Source: JBPCMN01 sp013695115 (GTDB lineage Bacteria; Actinomycetota; Acidimicrobiia; IMCC26256; JACDBD01). From it: a DNA stretch of 47,084 bases. Both the position numbers and the translations under genes were made by a program. The notes below the pieces were generated by a model. The model saw only the letters and a list, made by a program, of their open reading frames with translations. It made no database searches and was not told the origin of the DNA. Location of the stretch: contig JBPCMN010000045.1 in the NCBI GenBank assembly GCA_051002235.1, positions 1 through 47,084 of the forward strand, written 5' to 3'. This document shows positions 32,340 through 40,966 of the stretch, in pieces (the first letter of the stretch is position 1; each line of letters starts with the position of its first letter).

Positions 32340-32520
32340 CTGCGAGTGCTGATCAGCTGGCGGGCTCCCGCGGGCATGAGCCGGTCGGGGGTCACCGGGG
32401 GAGAGAAGTAGTTGCCCTGCACTTGATCGACGCCGAGGCGCCGCACCTCGGCGAGCTGCTCGGCGGTTTCGACTCCCTCGGCCATGATCCCGGCGACGCC
32501 GCCATCGTCGCCGCCGTGAC
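32336..32520 (-). pseudogene. EAL-domain (c-di-GMP phosphodiesterase) C-terminal remnant
   Basis: The minus strand reads MAEGVETAEQLAEVRRLGVD, then QVQGNYFSPPVTPDRLMPAG, ending at TAG 32336-32338. This is the last conserved stretch of EAL domains (AEGVET and QGYYFSRP motifs). Nothing upstream continues the domain; the WS/DGAT stop is at 32538, so the N-terminal part has been deleted. Its stop overlaps that of the convergent TIGR03086 gene. It is not a functional enzyme. Confidence 0.7.
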
Positions 32521-32537
32521 CGCCGAGTGTCGGGGAC

Positions 32538-34010
32538 CTAGGTCTGTGGTACCGCCGGCTCGGGTGACGGGGTGGCGGCGGTCGGTGCCGGCGGCTCGGT
32601 CGGCACGCCGGCGGCCTCCTTCAGCTCCTCGAGTGCGTCGCGGAAGCCGTCGGCCAGGTCCCACAGATCGGGCACGCTCTCGCGGCAGGCGATCAGGCCG
32701 ATGTCCAGGGTATCCATGTAGCTGATCACGGTCACGTTGAGGCCGGCCCCCTCCATCACCGGGCCCAGCGGGCAGAGCAGCTCGAGCTTTGCCCCCGCGA
32801 GGTACAGCGGGAACGGCGGGCCGGGCACGTTCGAGACGATCAGGTTGTGGATCGGGCGATGGCGGTCGGCCAGGTTCATGCTCGAGTAGAGGCGAGACGC
32901 CCGCGCGAACAGCGCGGGCGTAGCGAACTCGGCCCAGTCCTGGAGCATCTTGGCGCCGATGGCATTGTGCTCGTCCTTCGCCGCCCGGGTGACCTCGCCG
33001 ATGGCGCGCAGCCGCTCGGCCGGGTCGCGCTGGTCGGTCGCCAGCGACGTGAACAGCGCCGAAACCTGGTTGCTCCCCTGCGTCTCGACGTCGGGGTCGT
33101 TGCGCACCGAGATCGGAACGACCGCGATCAACGGCTCCTCCGGCAACTCGCCGCGGGCGTCGAGGTAGCGGCGCAGCGCGCCCCCGCACAGCGCGAGCAC
33201 CACGTCATTGACGGTGCAGCCCATCGCCCGCTTGACCGCCTTGACCTCCTCGAACGGCAGCGTCACCGCCGCGACCTTGCGGTGCGGGGTGATGGAGGCG
33301 TTCAGCGACGTGCGGGGTGCGGCGAACGGTGCCGGAGCGGAGGGCCCTTCGCTGTCCCGACGGCGACGCACGACGTCGACCAGCGAGCGCACGGCGCTCG
33401 GGAGCTTGGACGCGATCTGGAACGGCTGGCGTGCCAGCGACCACGCGGCGTAGCCGACGAGCTCCACGTCGGACGGCACCCGCTCGGGCACGGCCGGCTC
33501 GGCCGGCTCCTCGGGCTCCTTTGGGGCGGGCGAAGGCTCGAGGTCGAACAGGTGGACCATGACCTCGGCGCCGGAGACGCCGTCGATCGTCGAGTGGTGC
33601 ACCTTGGCGAGCACGCCGATCTTGCCGTCCTCGAGGCCCTCGACGATGCACAGCTCCCAGAGTGGCCGGGAACGGTCGAGCTGGCGGCTGGTGAACTCGC
33701 TCGCGACGTCGCAGAGCTCCTTCAGCCCACCGGGCGCGGGCGCGCCGATGCGGCGCACGTGGTAGTCGAGGTCGAAGTTGGGGTCGTCGACCCAGATCGG
33801 GTGGTGGAGACGGAACGGCACCTCGACCAGGCGCCGCCGGAACATCGGGATCAGCGGCAGGCGCTCCTCGATGACCGCCCGCACCTTCTCGAACGTGTAG
33901 CCGCCGGGGACGGTCTTGGCGTCGAAGACCGACACCATCGAGACGTGCATGTGGTGGCTGGGCGTCTCGATGTAGAGGAAGGCTGCGTCGAGCCCGGTGA
34001 GCCGCTCCAT
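32538..34010 (-). CDS. Wax ester synthase/diacylglycerol acyltransferase, copy 1
   Basis: A 490-residue WS/DGAT. The catalytic HHxxxDG is HHSTIDG at 138-144. The family N terminus MERLTGLDAAFLYIETPSHH is preserved, and the MGCTVNDVVLALCGGALRRY and NLIVSNVPGPPFPLYLAGA blocks define the second half. The enzyme joins acyl-CoA to fatty alcohol or diacylglycerol to make storage lipid at the membrane surface. ATG 34010 is chosen; the upstream extension is not conserved. A GGTAATACGCT -10 candidate lies about 45 nt upstream. Divergence from copy 2 (35040) is considerable, suggesting distinct substrates. Confidence 0.92.
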   Translation of the reverse strand: MERLTGLDAAFLYIETPSHHMHVSMVSVFDAKTVPGGYTFEKVRAVIEERLPLIPMFRRRLVEVPFRLHHPIWVDDPNFDLDYHVRRIGAPAPGGLKELCDVASEFTSRQLDRSRPLWELCIVEGLEDGKIGVLAKVHHSTIDGVSGAEVMVHLFDLEPSPAPKEPEEPAEPAVPERVPSDVELVGYAAWSLARQPFQIASKLPSAVRSLVDVVRRRRDSEGPSAPAPFAAPRTSLNASITPHRKVAAVTLPFEEVKAVKRAMGCTVNDVVLALCGGALRRYLDARGELPEEPLIAVVPISVRNDPDVETQGSNQVSALFTSLATDQRDPAERLRAIGEVTRAAKDEHNAIGAKMLQDWAEFATPALFARASRLYSSMNLADRHRPIHNLIVSNVPGPPFPLYLAGAKLELLCPLGPVMEGAGLNVTVISYMDTLDIGLIACRESVPDLWDLADGFRDALEELKEAAGVPTEPPAPTAATPSPEPAVPQT

Positions 34011-34059
34011 TGCTGTCCCCCAGTCCGGCCGTCGGGTGCGGCGCGGACCGCCGAGCGTA

Positions 34060-34971
34060 TTACCTCGAAAGGGACGGAGCCCTCTCGTCGATGCGGCCAC
34101 TCACCGAGGCGCACGCCTCGAGCAGGGCCGGGATGAATCGGCGCGCTCCCAGCACACAGGCGGCGTGGTCGGTGTGGGCAGGATGGATCGTGGCGCCGGG
34201 GATCGCCTTGGCCAGCTTGAGCTGACGCGACGGCGCCACGAACTTGTCCTTGGTGGTCACCACGACCGCGGTGGGAACGTCGACGCGGTCGATCCACTCG
34301 TGCGAGCTGAACCGGCCCATCGCGTTCATCGCCGCCAGGAGGGTGCTCGGCGTACACCGGCGCAGCTCGGCCAGGGCCCAGCGGGGCATGCGCACGCCGT
34401 CGAGCTCGGTCGGATCGAAGGGGGGTTCCTCCCGGGCGCGCCCCCGGAGCGGAGGAACGTGGCGCGCGACCTGGAGCGCGGCCATCGCGCCCCACAGGCT
34501 GCCGTAGAACCAGCGCTCGCGCATGGTCCCGCCGAAGTTGCGGCTGGTTGCGCACAGCACCATTCCTTCGACCCGGTCGCGGTGGCGGTGCCAGATCAAC
34601 TGGGCGATCGGGCCACCGAGCGAGTACCCGACGGGGACGAAGCGCTCAACGCCGATCGCGTCGGCCAGCGCGACGACGTCATCGGCGCAGTCCGACAGCC
34701 GGTACCGGCCCTTGGCGGGGATGCCATGGCCGTGGCCGCGTAGGTCGACCGCCACCACCCGGTACCGCTCCGACAGCGGGCCGAAAGCGGGGAACCAGTT
34801 GAGCGCGCCGCTGGCGGCGAGGCCGTGGATCAGCACGAGCGTCGGAGCGTCCGGGGGGCCGGGTTGCTCGTAGACGAAGGTGGTACCCCGACCCGGGAGC
34901 TCGACGACCCGGCCGGGAGGAAGGGTGTCGGCCGAGAGGCGGCTCAACGTGTACCCGAGCACCTGGACCAT
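34060..34971 (-). CDS. Alpha/beta hydrolase (lipase/esterase-like)
   Basis: A 303-residue serine hydrolase: nucleophile elbow PVGYSLGGPIAQ, oxyanion segment VLIHGLAASGALNWF, acid in VVVTTKDKFVAP and His in HPAHTDHAACVLGA. All three catalytic residues seem present. It sits between two WS/DGAT genes on the same strand and may hydrolyse esters or acylglycerols in storage-lipid turnover, which is inference from context. ATG 34971 with GGGAGG at good spacing is preferred over GTG 34980. Confidence 0.8.
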   Translation of the reverse strand: MVQVLGYTLSRLSADTLPPGRVVELPGRGTTFVYEQPGPPDAPTLVLIHGLAASGALNWFPAFGPLSERYRVVAVDLRGHGHGIPAKGRYRLSDCADDVVALADAIGVERFVPVGYSLGGPIAQLIWHRHRDRVEGMVLCATSRNFGGTMRERWFYGSLWGAMAALQVARHVPPLRGRAREEPPFDPTELDGVRMPRWALAELRRCTPSTLLAAMNAMGRFSSHEWIDRVDVPTAVVVTTKDKFVAPSRQLKLAKAIPGATIHPAHTDHAACVLGARRFIPALLEACASVSGRIDERAPSLSR

Positions 34972-35039
34972 CGCCACCACCTCCCACTCCGCATGGTTCT
35001 ACCCCCTGTGGATATCAGATCTCGCGGGTGCGCGGGTGG

Positions 35040-36431
35040 TTACTGCGCGGCCTTCTGGAGCTCTTCCAAGGCTTCGCGGAGGGCATTCGGGAAATCGCCG
35101 AGGCCTGGCATGGTCTCGGGGCAGGCCACGACGCCGAAGTTGAGCTCGCCCAGGTAGCTCCACACGGTCACGTTCAGTCCCACGTTCTCGAGGATCGGGC
35201 CCATCGACCAGATACCGACGAGCTTCGCGCCGGCAACGTAGAGGGGCGCGGTGGGTCCGGGGACGTTGGAGACAACGAGGTTGATCGGCGGGCGGTGGCG
35301 ATCGGCCAGCGCGAGCCGCGAGTACACGCGGGCGCCGGTGGCGACGGGCCGGGGCGGCGCCAGCTCCCACCAGTCGGCCAGCATCTCGCCGCCGAGCGCG
35401 TGGTGCTGCTCCTTCGCTCCCTTCATCACCTCGTGGATGGACTCCAGCCGCGCCGTCGGGTCGTCCATCTGCACCGGCAAAGCGGTGAACAGGTTGGACA
35501 CGCTGTTGGCGAGCACCGCCTTCCCCGGTGTGCGGGTGCTCACGGGCACGCCCGCGACCAGCGCCCGGTCGGGGAGGGCGTCGTGCTCGTCGAGCCAGCG
35601 CCGCAGCGCGCCCGTGGTCAACGCCAGCACGACGTCGTTGATGGTGACGTCGAACGCGTTCTTCACCGTCTTCACGTCGTCGAGGGACAACGACGTCGAG
35701 ACGAACACCCGGCGGCGGGTCAGCGCCCGGTTGAACGGCAGGGTGGGAGCCGTGAACGGAGACGGCGGAGAGACCGCGCCGCTGCGCCGGCGGCGCACGA
35801 CGTTGCGGATGCCCTCGTAGGTGCGTCGGAGCAACCCAGGGATCCACAACAGCTGTCGCAGCCGCTCGAGCAGCGCCCGGACGAACAGCTCGCGTCGGGT
35901 CGGCACCCGCTCGGGGCGCCACGGTTCTGTCGGCGGCGACGGATCCGGCGCGGTGGGATCGGCGTCGAACACGTTGGCGAGTAGCTCGGCCGCCTTCACC
36001 CCGTCGGCGACGGAGTGGTGGATCTTGGACACGAATCCGACGTGCCCGCCCTCGAGCCCCTCGGCCACCCAGACTTCCCACAGCGGCCGGCGCCGGTCGA
36101 GCGGGACGCTCGCGACCTCGGAGATGAGCTCGTCGAACCGGCGGTTGTCGCCGGGAGCGGCGACCGTCGCCTGCCGCACGTGGTGGTCGAGATGGAAGTT
36201 AGGATCGTCCGCCCACATCGGGTGGTGCACGCCGAGCGGCATGTCGACCACCCGACGCCGGAACGACGGCAAGAGATGGAGACGCTCTTCGAGCGACTCC
36301 TTCACTTTCTCGAACGAGTAGCCGCCCGGCACCGTCGACGTGTCGAGCACCGCGATCTTCAGGGTATGGAGGTGCTGGGTGGGCGTCTCCATGTAGAGGA
36401 AGCTCGCATCGAGCCCGGTGAGTCGCTCCAC
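35040..36431 (-). CDS. Wax ester synthase/diacylglycerol acyltransferase, copy 2
   Basis: 463 residues from GTG 36431 (ERLTGLDASFLYMETPTQH opening). The active site is HHSVADG at 138-144, the second His and Asp being essential in this family. The FDVTINDVVLALTTGALRRW and NLVVSNVPGPTAPLYVAGA motifs are intact. ATG 36485 would add a non-conserved 18-residue leader that runs toward the palindrome of the divergent acyl-CoA synthetase. Together with copies 1 and 3 it implies strong investment in neutral lipid storage. Confidence 0.9.
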   Translation of the reverse strand: MERLTGLDASFLYMETPTQHLHTLKIAVLDTSTVPGGYSFEKVKESLEERLHLLPSFRRRVVDMPLGVHHPMWADDPNFHLDHHVRQATVAAPGDNRRFDELISEVASVPLDRRRPLWEVWVAEGLEGGHVGFVSKIHHSVADGVKAAELLANVFDADPTAPDPSPPTEPWRPERVPTRRELFVRALLERLRQLLWIPGLLRRTYEGIRNVVRRRRSGAVSPPSPFTAPTLPFNRALTRRRVFVSTSLSLDDVKTVKNAFDVTINDVVLALTTGALRRWLDEHDALPDRALVAGVPVSTRTPGKAVLANSVSNLFTALPVQMDDPTARLESIHEVMKGAKEQHHALGGEMLADWWELAPPRPVATGARVYSRLALADRHRPPINLVVSNVPGPTAPLYVAGAKLVGIWSMGPILENVGLNVTVWSYLGELNFGVVACPETMPGLGDFPNALREALEELQKAAQ

Positions 36432-36514
36432 GCCCGTGATTCTGTCCGCGGTCAGAGGCGCCATCCACCGGCTGGAGTCGCGCATTGTGCGGGAACGGCG
36501 AGTTGCCCTCCGGG

Positions 36515-36537
36515 CGGCGGCAGGTACCCTGCCGCCG
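36515..36537 (+). promoter_or_regulatory. Repeated promoter palindrome, copy B
   Basis: Arms CGGCGGCAGG and CCTGCCGCCG flank a TAC core (centre GGTACCCT, -10 match TACCCT). TTGCCC, a -35 candidate, lies 16 bp upstream of the -10. AGCGAG follows directly, and ATG 36563 is 25 nt beyond the palindrome, with GGGGGGAAGG as ribosome binding site. Confidence 0.65.
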
Positions 36538-36562
36538 AGCGAGCGTGACCAGGGGGGAAGGC

Positions 36563-38050
36563 ATGGGCGTGCGGGACCGGGTCGGCTTCGCCCGCGACCA
36601 CGACGTCATCCTCGGTGGTTTCCTCGAGCGACTCGCGCAGGTCCACGGAGACGCGCCCCTCGTGCACGAGGACGGCGACGACGGCCTCGACCTCACCTAC
36701 ACGCAGGCTGCAGATCAGGTCGCCCGATGGGCGGGCGCGCTGCGGGCCCGCGCCGGGCAGGGCCAGCCGGTCGTGGTCGCGCTGCCCAACGGCTACGCGC
36801 TCTTCCTGGCCTGCCTGGCTGCGAGCCGCGCCGGAAACCTGGCCGTGCCGGTCAACCCCAAGATGCGGCCCGAGGAGATCGACCACGTCGTCGCCGACGC
36901 GGGCGCGGCATTCGTGCTCCGCGACGGCGGTGAGCTCGACGACGGCGAATCGGTCGACGCCGCGCCGGCCGAGGTCGACGACGTCGCTGCCCTCTTCTAC
37001 ACGTCGGGCACGACGGGCAAGCCCAAAGGTGCCGAGCTGACCCACCGGTCGCTCGTCGGCCGGGTGGGCCCGGCGGCGTTGTACCCCTCCGGCATGCGGC
37101 GCGACGAGGCGGTGTCGGGCCTACCGGTGGCGCACATCGCCGGGTTCGCGATGCTCGTGCAGCTGGCAGCCCTGGGAGTACCCGTCTACCTGCTACGCCG
37201 GTTCCGTCCCGACGACGCCCTCGACGCGATCGAGGCCCGCCGGGCGACGATGTTCGTCGGTGTCCCCGCTATGTACCGCATGATGCTGGAGGCCGGGGCG
37301 GAGAAGCGCGATCTGTCGTCGGTGCGCATGTGGGCATCGGGCGCGGACGCGATGCCGGTCGAGCTGGCCCGCAAGTTCCAGGGCATGGGTGGCGGCGCGA
37401 GCATGTTCGGCCGCACGGTCGGCCGGGCGACGTTCGTCGACGGCTACGGCATGGTCGAACTCGGCGGCGGCGCCGCGCTCGGGGTCATACCGCCGGCGGG
37501 ACCGACGGGGATGCTGCGCATCCCGCTGCCCGGCTACAAGCTCCGAGTCGTCGACGACCACGGTAAGGAGGCACCACGTGGCGAGGTCGGAGAGCTCGTC
37601 GTCAAGGGGCCCGGCGTCATGCGCGGCTACCACGGCCAGAAGGACGCCACCGCGGAGACGATGACACCCGACGGCTGGATCCGCACCGGCGATCTCGCTC
37701 GTAAGGGTCGCCTCGGACTCATCGAGTTCGCAGGCAGGAAGAAGGATGTCATCAAGCACGGCGGCTACTCGGTGTTCGCAGCCGAGGTCGAGGCCACGCT
37801 CGAAGAACACGACGATGTCGTGGAGGCGGCGGTCGTGGGCATACCCGACGAGCGCAAGGGAGAGGTGCCGTGCGCCGCGGTCCGGCTCGGGCACAGAGGG
37901 CAGGTCACGGGTGACGACCTGATCGCGTGGGCCGAGCAGCGCCTCTCCGACTACAAGGTGCCCCGCCGGGTGCTCGTGGTCGACGATCTGCCCCGCACCG
38001 GGACCGACAAGGTCCGCAAGGCCGACGTGAAGACGCTGTTCGAGCCGTAA
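36563..38050 (+). CDS. Acyl-CoA synthetase (AMP-forming)
   Basis: A 495-residue adenylate-forming ligase. The phosphate loop is LFYTSGTTGKPKGAEL near 145. The core reads VDGYGMVELGGGAAL where the usual TE is ME, a small deviation. The hinge is IRTGDLARKGRLGLIEFAGR and the C-terminal Lys is in TGTDKVRKADVKTL. It should activate a fatty or other carboxylic acid for the adjacent WS/DGATs or for oxidation. It is divergent from copy 2 of WS/DGAT, with the repeated palindrome between them, and followed by an MFS transporter 81 bp downstream. Confidence 0.85.
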   Translation: MGVRDRVGFARDHDVILGGFLERLAQVHGDAPLVHEDGDDGLDLTYTQAADQVARWAGALRARAGQGQPVVVALPNGYALFLACLAASRAGNLAVPVNPKMRPEEIDHVVADAGAAFVLRDGGELDDGESVDAAPAEVDDVAALFYTSGTTGKPKGAELTHRSLVGRVGPAALYPSGMRRDEAVSGLPVAHIAGFAMLVQLAALGVPVYLLRRFRPDDALDAIEARRATMFVGVPAMYRMMLEAGAEKRDLSSVRMWASGADAMPVELARKFQGMGGGASMFGRTVGRATFVDGYGMVELGGGAALGVIPPAGPTGMLRIPLPGYKLRVVDDHGKEAPRGEVGELVVKGPGVMRGYHGQKDATAETMTPDGWIRTGDLARKGRLGLIEFAGRKKDVIKHGGYSVFAAEVEATLEEHDDVVEAAVVGIPDERKGEVPCAAVRLGHRGQVTGDDLIAWAEQRLSDYKVPRRVLVVDDLPRTGTDKVRKADVKTLFEP

Positions 38051-38131
38051 TCCGAGAATTACGCTCCTCGAATCGCGCGCACGGTTCCGAAAGCCACACA
38101 GCCGCTGGCGGTCGGATGGTGGCCCGCGATC

Positions 38132-39385
38132 GTGCTCGTGTCGGTCAACCTCGTCGACGGCGCGTCGGAGAACATCGTCCCGGGGGTGCTGCCGCTCCTC
38201 CAGGACGAGTGGGGCTTCGGCGACACACTGGGCGGCGCCATCCCGACTGCGGCCGCCCTCATCGGCCTCGTCGTGCTGCTCCCCGCCGGCTGGATGGCCG
38301 ACCATCTCCGCCGCACCCGCATCCTGGCGGTGGTGGTGGGTGCCTGGGCGCTGGTGACCATCGCGAGCGCGCTGGCCACCGCCTTCTGGATCTTCTTTGC
38401 GACCCGGCTCGTGCTGGGCGCCGCCAACCACATCGACAATCCGTCGGCCTCGAGCCTGCTGGCCGACTACTACCCGGCGCGGGTGCGCGGTCGGGTGTTC
38501 GGATACCAACGCGTCGCGAACACGGTCGGCGCCGCCTTCGGAATCCTGGTGGGCGGCGTGCTGGGCCAGTGGTTGGGTTGGCGGGCGCCGTTCCTCGTGA
38601 TGGTCGTGCCCGGTCTGGTCGTCGCGGTGGCGTGTCTCTCGTTGCGAGAGCCGGAGCGGGGTGAGAGCGAACGGCTCGACGCCGAGGCCGCCCGCGACCC
38701 GGCCGCGAAGCTGGAGACGGTAGCGGCGGAGCCGCCCCGGTTGCGCCCCCGCGAGTACCTCGGCGAGGTCCGGGCGGTGCTGCGCATCCCGACCATCCGG
38801 CTGCTCTACATCGGCCTGACCGTCACCTTCATGGGGCTCAACAGCATCGCCTACTGGCTGCCGAGCTTCCTCGAGCGAACGTACGGGCTCGGTGAGGGCG
38901 CCGCCGCCGGCATCACCGGCGGCGTGGGTCTCGTGGCCGCGCTGGGTGGCTCCGTAGTCGGTGGCGTGATGGGCGACCGGCGCGCCGCGGTGGCGCGAGG
39001 GGGACGGGTCACGCTCGCAGGCACCAGCCTCTTCGTCGGCGCGATCGGCGTGATCGTCGCGCTGTCGCTCCCGGTGCTCGCGCTGCAGATGGGGCTGGCG
39101 CTCATCGCCGCCTTCTGCATCCTCGTGTCGGTCCCGAACTTCGCCGCTGCCACCGCCGAGGTGCTGCCCGCCCGACGACGCGGCACCGGCTTCGCGGTGT
39201 TCACGTTCGTTCTCGTGGCCGGGAGCGCGCTCGGCCCGCTGCTGGTTGGCGCGTTGTCGGACCTCACCGGTTCGCTCCGCCTCGCGCTCATGGTCGCGGC
39301 GCTGCCGGCGATACCCGGGAGCCTCATGGTGGTGCGGGCCCGCCACACAATCGACGCCGACGCCGAGGCCGCCCGCACCCGATAG
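38132..39385 (+). CDS. MFS transporter
   Basis: A 417-residue major facilitator with about 11-12 hydrophobic segments. The loop 2-3 motif reads GWMADHLRRTRIL. TRLVLGAANHIDNPSASSLL and YYPARVRGRVFGYQRVANTV form helices 4-5 of the MFS core. A long charged loop (about 176-215, ending PPRLRPREYL) splits the two halves. The substrate is unknown; a sterol, drug or organic-acid exporter would fit. GTG 38132 is used because no better start lies upstream in frame, and the first helix may be slightly short. Its TAG stop overlaps the -10 box of the next gene. Confidence 0.8.
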   Translation: MLVSVNLVDGASENIVPGVLPLLQDEWGFGDTLGGAIPTAAALIGLVVLLPAGWMADHLRRTRILAVVVGAWALVTIASALATAFWIFFATRLVLGAANHIDNPSASSLLADYYPARVRGRVFGYQRVANTVGAAFGILVGGVLGQWLGWRAPFLVMVVPGLVVAVACLSLREPERGESERLDAEAARDPAAKLETVAAEPPRLRPREYLGEVRAVLRIPTIRLLYIGLTVTFMGLNSIAYWLPSFLERTYGLGEGAAAGITGGVGLVAALGGSVVGGVMGDRRAAVARGGRVTLAGTSLFVGAIGVIVALSLPVLALQMGLALIAAFCILVSVPNFAAATAEVLPARRRGTGFAVFTFVLVAGSALGPLLVGALSDLTGSLRLALMVAALPAIPGSLMVVRARHTIDADAEAARTR

Positions 39386-39388
39386 GTT
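39383..39388 (+). promoter_or_regulatory. -10 box (TAGGTT) overlapping the MFS stop codon
   Basis: TAGGTT begins on the MFS TAG stop and ends 8 nt before GTG 39397, so the PPK2 gene may have its own leaderless transcript besides any readthrough. Confidence 0.45.
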
Positions 39389-39396
39389 GCGCAGCC

Positions 39397-40185
39397 GTGG
39401 GCCGGCTGGACGACGTCGACCTCTCCCTGAAGCTCTCACGCGAGGAGGAAGCGGAGCGGCTCGAGACCGCCCAGCTGCGCCTGCTCCAGCTGCGGCTCGT
39501 GCTCGGCGGCCAGATCGGCGCCGATCCCCGGATCGGCCCGCCGGTGTGCGTCGTGTTCGAGGGCTGGGACGCGTCGGGCAAGGGTGGCGCGATCAAGCGG
39601 CTGGTCAACCACCTCGACCCCCGCCACGTGCGGGTGGCGCAGTTCGCGGCGCCGACCTACGACGAGAAGCGCCACCACTTCCTCTGGCGCTTCTGGCCCG
39701 CGTTGCCGGGCTGGGGTGGCATGGCCGTCCTCGACCGCTCCTGGTACGGGCGGGTGCTGGTCGAACGGGTCGAGGAGTTCTGCACGAAGGAGCAGTGGAA
39801 GCGCGCCTACGAGGAGATCGTCGAGTTCGAGCAGACCCTCGCGGCCGAGGGGATGATCATGGCCAAGTTCTGGCTGCACATCTCGGACGAGGAGCAGCGC
39901 AAGCGGTTCGAGCGGCGTCAGAAGGACCCACTGAAGGTGTGGAAGCTCACCGACGAGGACTGGCGCAACCGCGAGAAGCGTAAGGACTACGAGAAGGCGG
40001 TCGAGGACATGCTTGACCGCACCGACCACTCCGCCGCACCGTGGACGATCGTCGAGGGCGACAGCAAACGTTACGCGCGAGTGAAGGTGGTCGAGACGGT
40101 GGTGCAGGCGATCGAGAAGGCGATGGTCGACCACGGCTTCGAGATCCCGCCCTATGCGCTGGGCAAGCGCGGCCGCCGCTGGTAG
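39397..40185 (+). CDS. ppk2: PPK2-family polyphosphate:nucleotide phosphotransferase
   Basis: A 262-residue PPK2 protein. Walker A is FEGWDASGKGGAIKRL (56-70), the lid-facing DRSWYGR at 113-119 is the Walker B-type motif, and the KFWLHISDEEQRKRFERRQK segment is the lid region. It transfers phosphate between polyphosphate and nucleoside mono- or diphosphates in the cytoplasm. The class (I, II or III) cannot be fixed by eye. It precedes a convergent PhyH gene with a 4 bp gap. Confidence 0.92.
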   Translation: MGRLDDVDLSLKLSREEEAERLETAQLRLLQLRLVLGGQIGADPRIGPPVCVVFEGWDASGKGGAIKRLVNHLDPRHVRVAQFAAPTYDEKRHHFLWRFWPALPGWGGMAVLDRSWYGRVLVERVEEFCTKEQWKRAYEEIVEFEQTLAAEGMIMAKFWLHISDEEQRKRFERRQKDPLKVWKLTDEDWRNREKRKDYEKAVEDMLDRTDHSAAPWTIVEGDSKRYARVKVVETVVQAIEKAMVDHGFEIPPYALGKRGRRW

Positions 40186-40189
40186 CGGG

Positions 40190-40966
40190 TCAGTCCTCGA
40201 GCACTCGCTTCGGGTGCCGCCCGTCGACGTAGCCGAGGAAGGGCGGGTACACGTTGTACCCGAGCAGCTCCTGGAGCCGGGGGGACAACCCGCGCGCCGT
40301 CTCCGGCGGCACCGCCAGCAGGTGGGTCTCCTGGGGCCGCAGCCACCCGGCCACGTACTCGATCGCCACGCCGAGCCGGGCGCGGTCGGTGCGGTTGGCG
40401 CCGCCGCCGTGCCACACCGATCCGACGTAGATCATCACCGAGCCCGCCGGCATCTCGGCCGGCGCCGTCGGTGTGTCCGGCGTCGCCTGCTCCAGGGCGT
40501 TGCGGTGGCTGCCCGGCACCATCCGGGTGGCGCCGTTGGCCTCGGTGAAATCGTCGAAGGCCCACATCACGTTCACGACCAGCTCGGGGTGCGGGCGGGG
40601 CACCGGGTAGATGTCCTCGTCGCGGTGGAGCACCTGCGCGACCTCGCCCGGCCCGATCTCGATGCCAGTGGGCCCACTCAACTGGTAGTGCTCGCCCAGG
40701 ACGTGGTCGAGCGCGCCGAGCACCAGCGGATGGGTGGCGGGCCCGTCGAGGGCGCGGGTCTTGGCGAAGATGGCGTAGATGCGCTTGGTCTGGTGCCCCT
40801 CGAAGTCGTTGCGGCCGGTGGGCACGTCCTCGAGGATGCCGGCGAGCTGGTCGCGAATCGCCGCGGCCTCGTCCCGCTCGAGCACGCCCTCGACCACCGC
40901 GTAGCCGTTGCGGTCGAGCGACGCGACCACGCCCTCGACGCCGGCCGCGGCCGCCATCGTGCTCAT
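40190..40966 (-). CDS. Phytanoyl-CoA dioxygenase (PhyH)-family protein
   Basis: A 258-residue Fe(II)/2-oxoglutarate dioxygenase. The iron triad is His114 and Asp116 in VLHRDEDIYP and His186 in GSVWHGGGANRTD. Arg197 in RARLGVAIEY is placed to hold 2-oxoglutarate. Members hydroxylate lipids, phytanoyl-CoA or secondary metabolites; this substrate is unknown. ATG 40966 overlaps the RidA stop (ATGA), so both are cotranslated. The pair, with the SDR gene upstream, may form a small operon for one metabolite. Confidence 0.85.
   Translation of the reverse strand: MSTMAAAAGVEGVVASLDRNGYAVVEGVLERDEAAAIRDQLAGILEDVPTGRNDFEGHQTKRIYAIFAKTRALDGPATHPLVLGALDHVLGEHYQLSGPTGIEIGPGEVAQVLHRDEDIYPVPRPHPELVVNVMWAFDDFTEANGATRMVPGSHRNALEQATPDTPTAPAEMPAGSVMIYVGSVWHGGGANRTDRARLGVAIEYVAGWLRPQETHLLAVPPETARGLSPRLQELLGYNVYPPFLGYVDGRHPKRVLED

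Noticed and set aside
38046..38063. Rho-independent terminator after the acyl-CoA synthetase
   Set aside because: CGTAAT/ATTACG is a weak stem, with no T-run and no GC-rich base.
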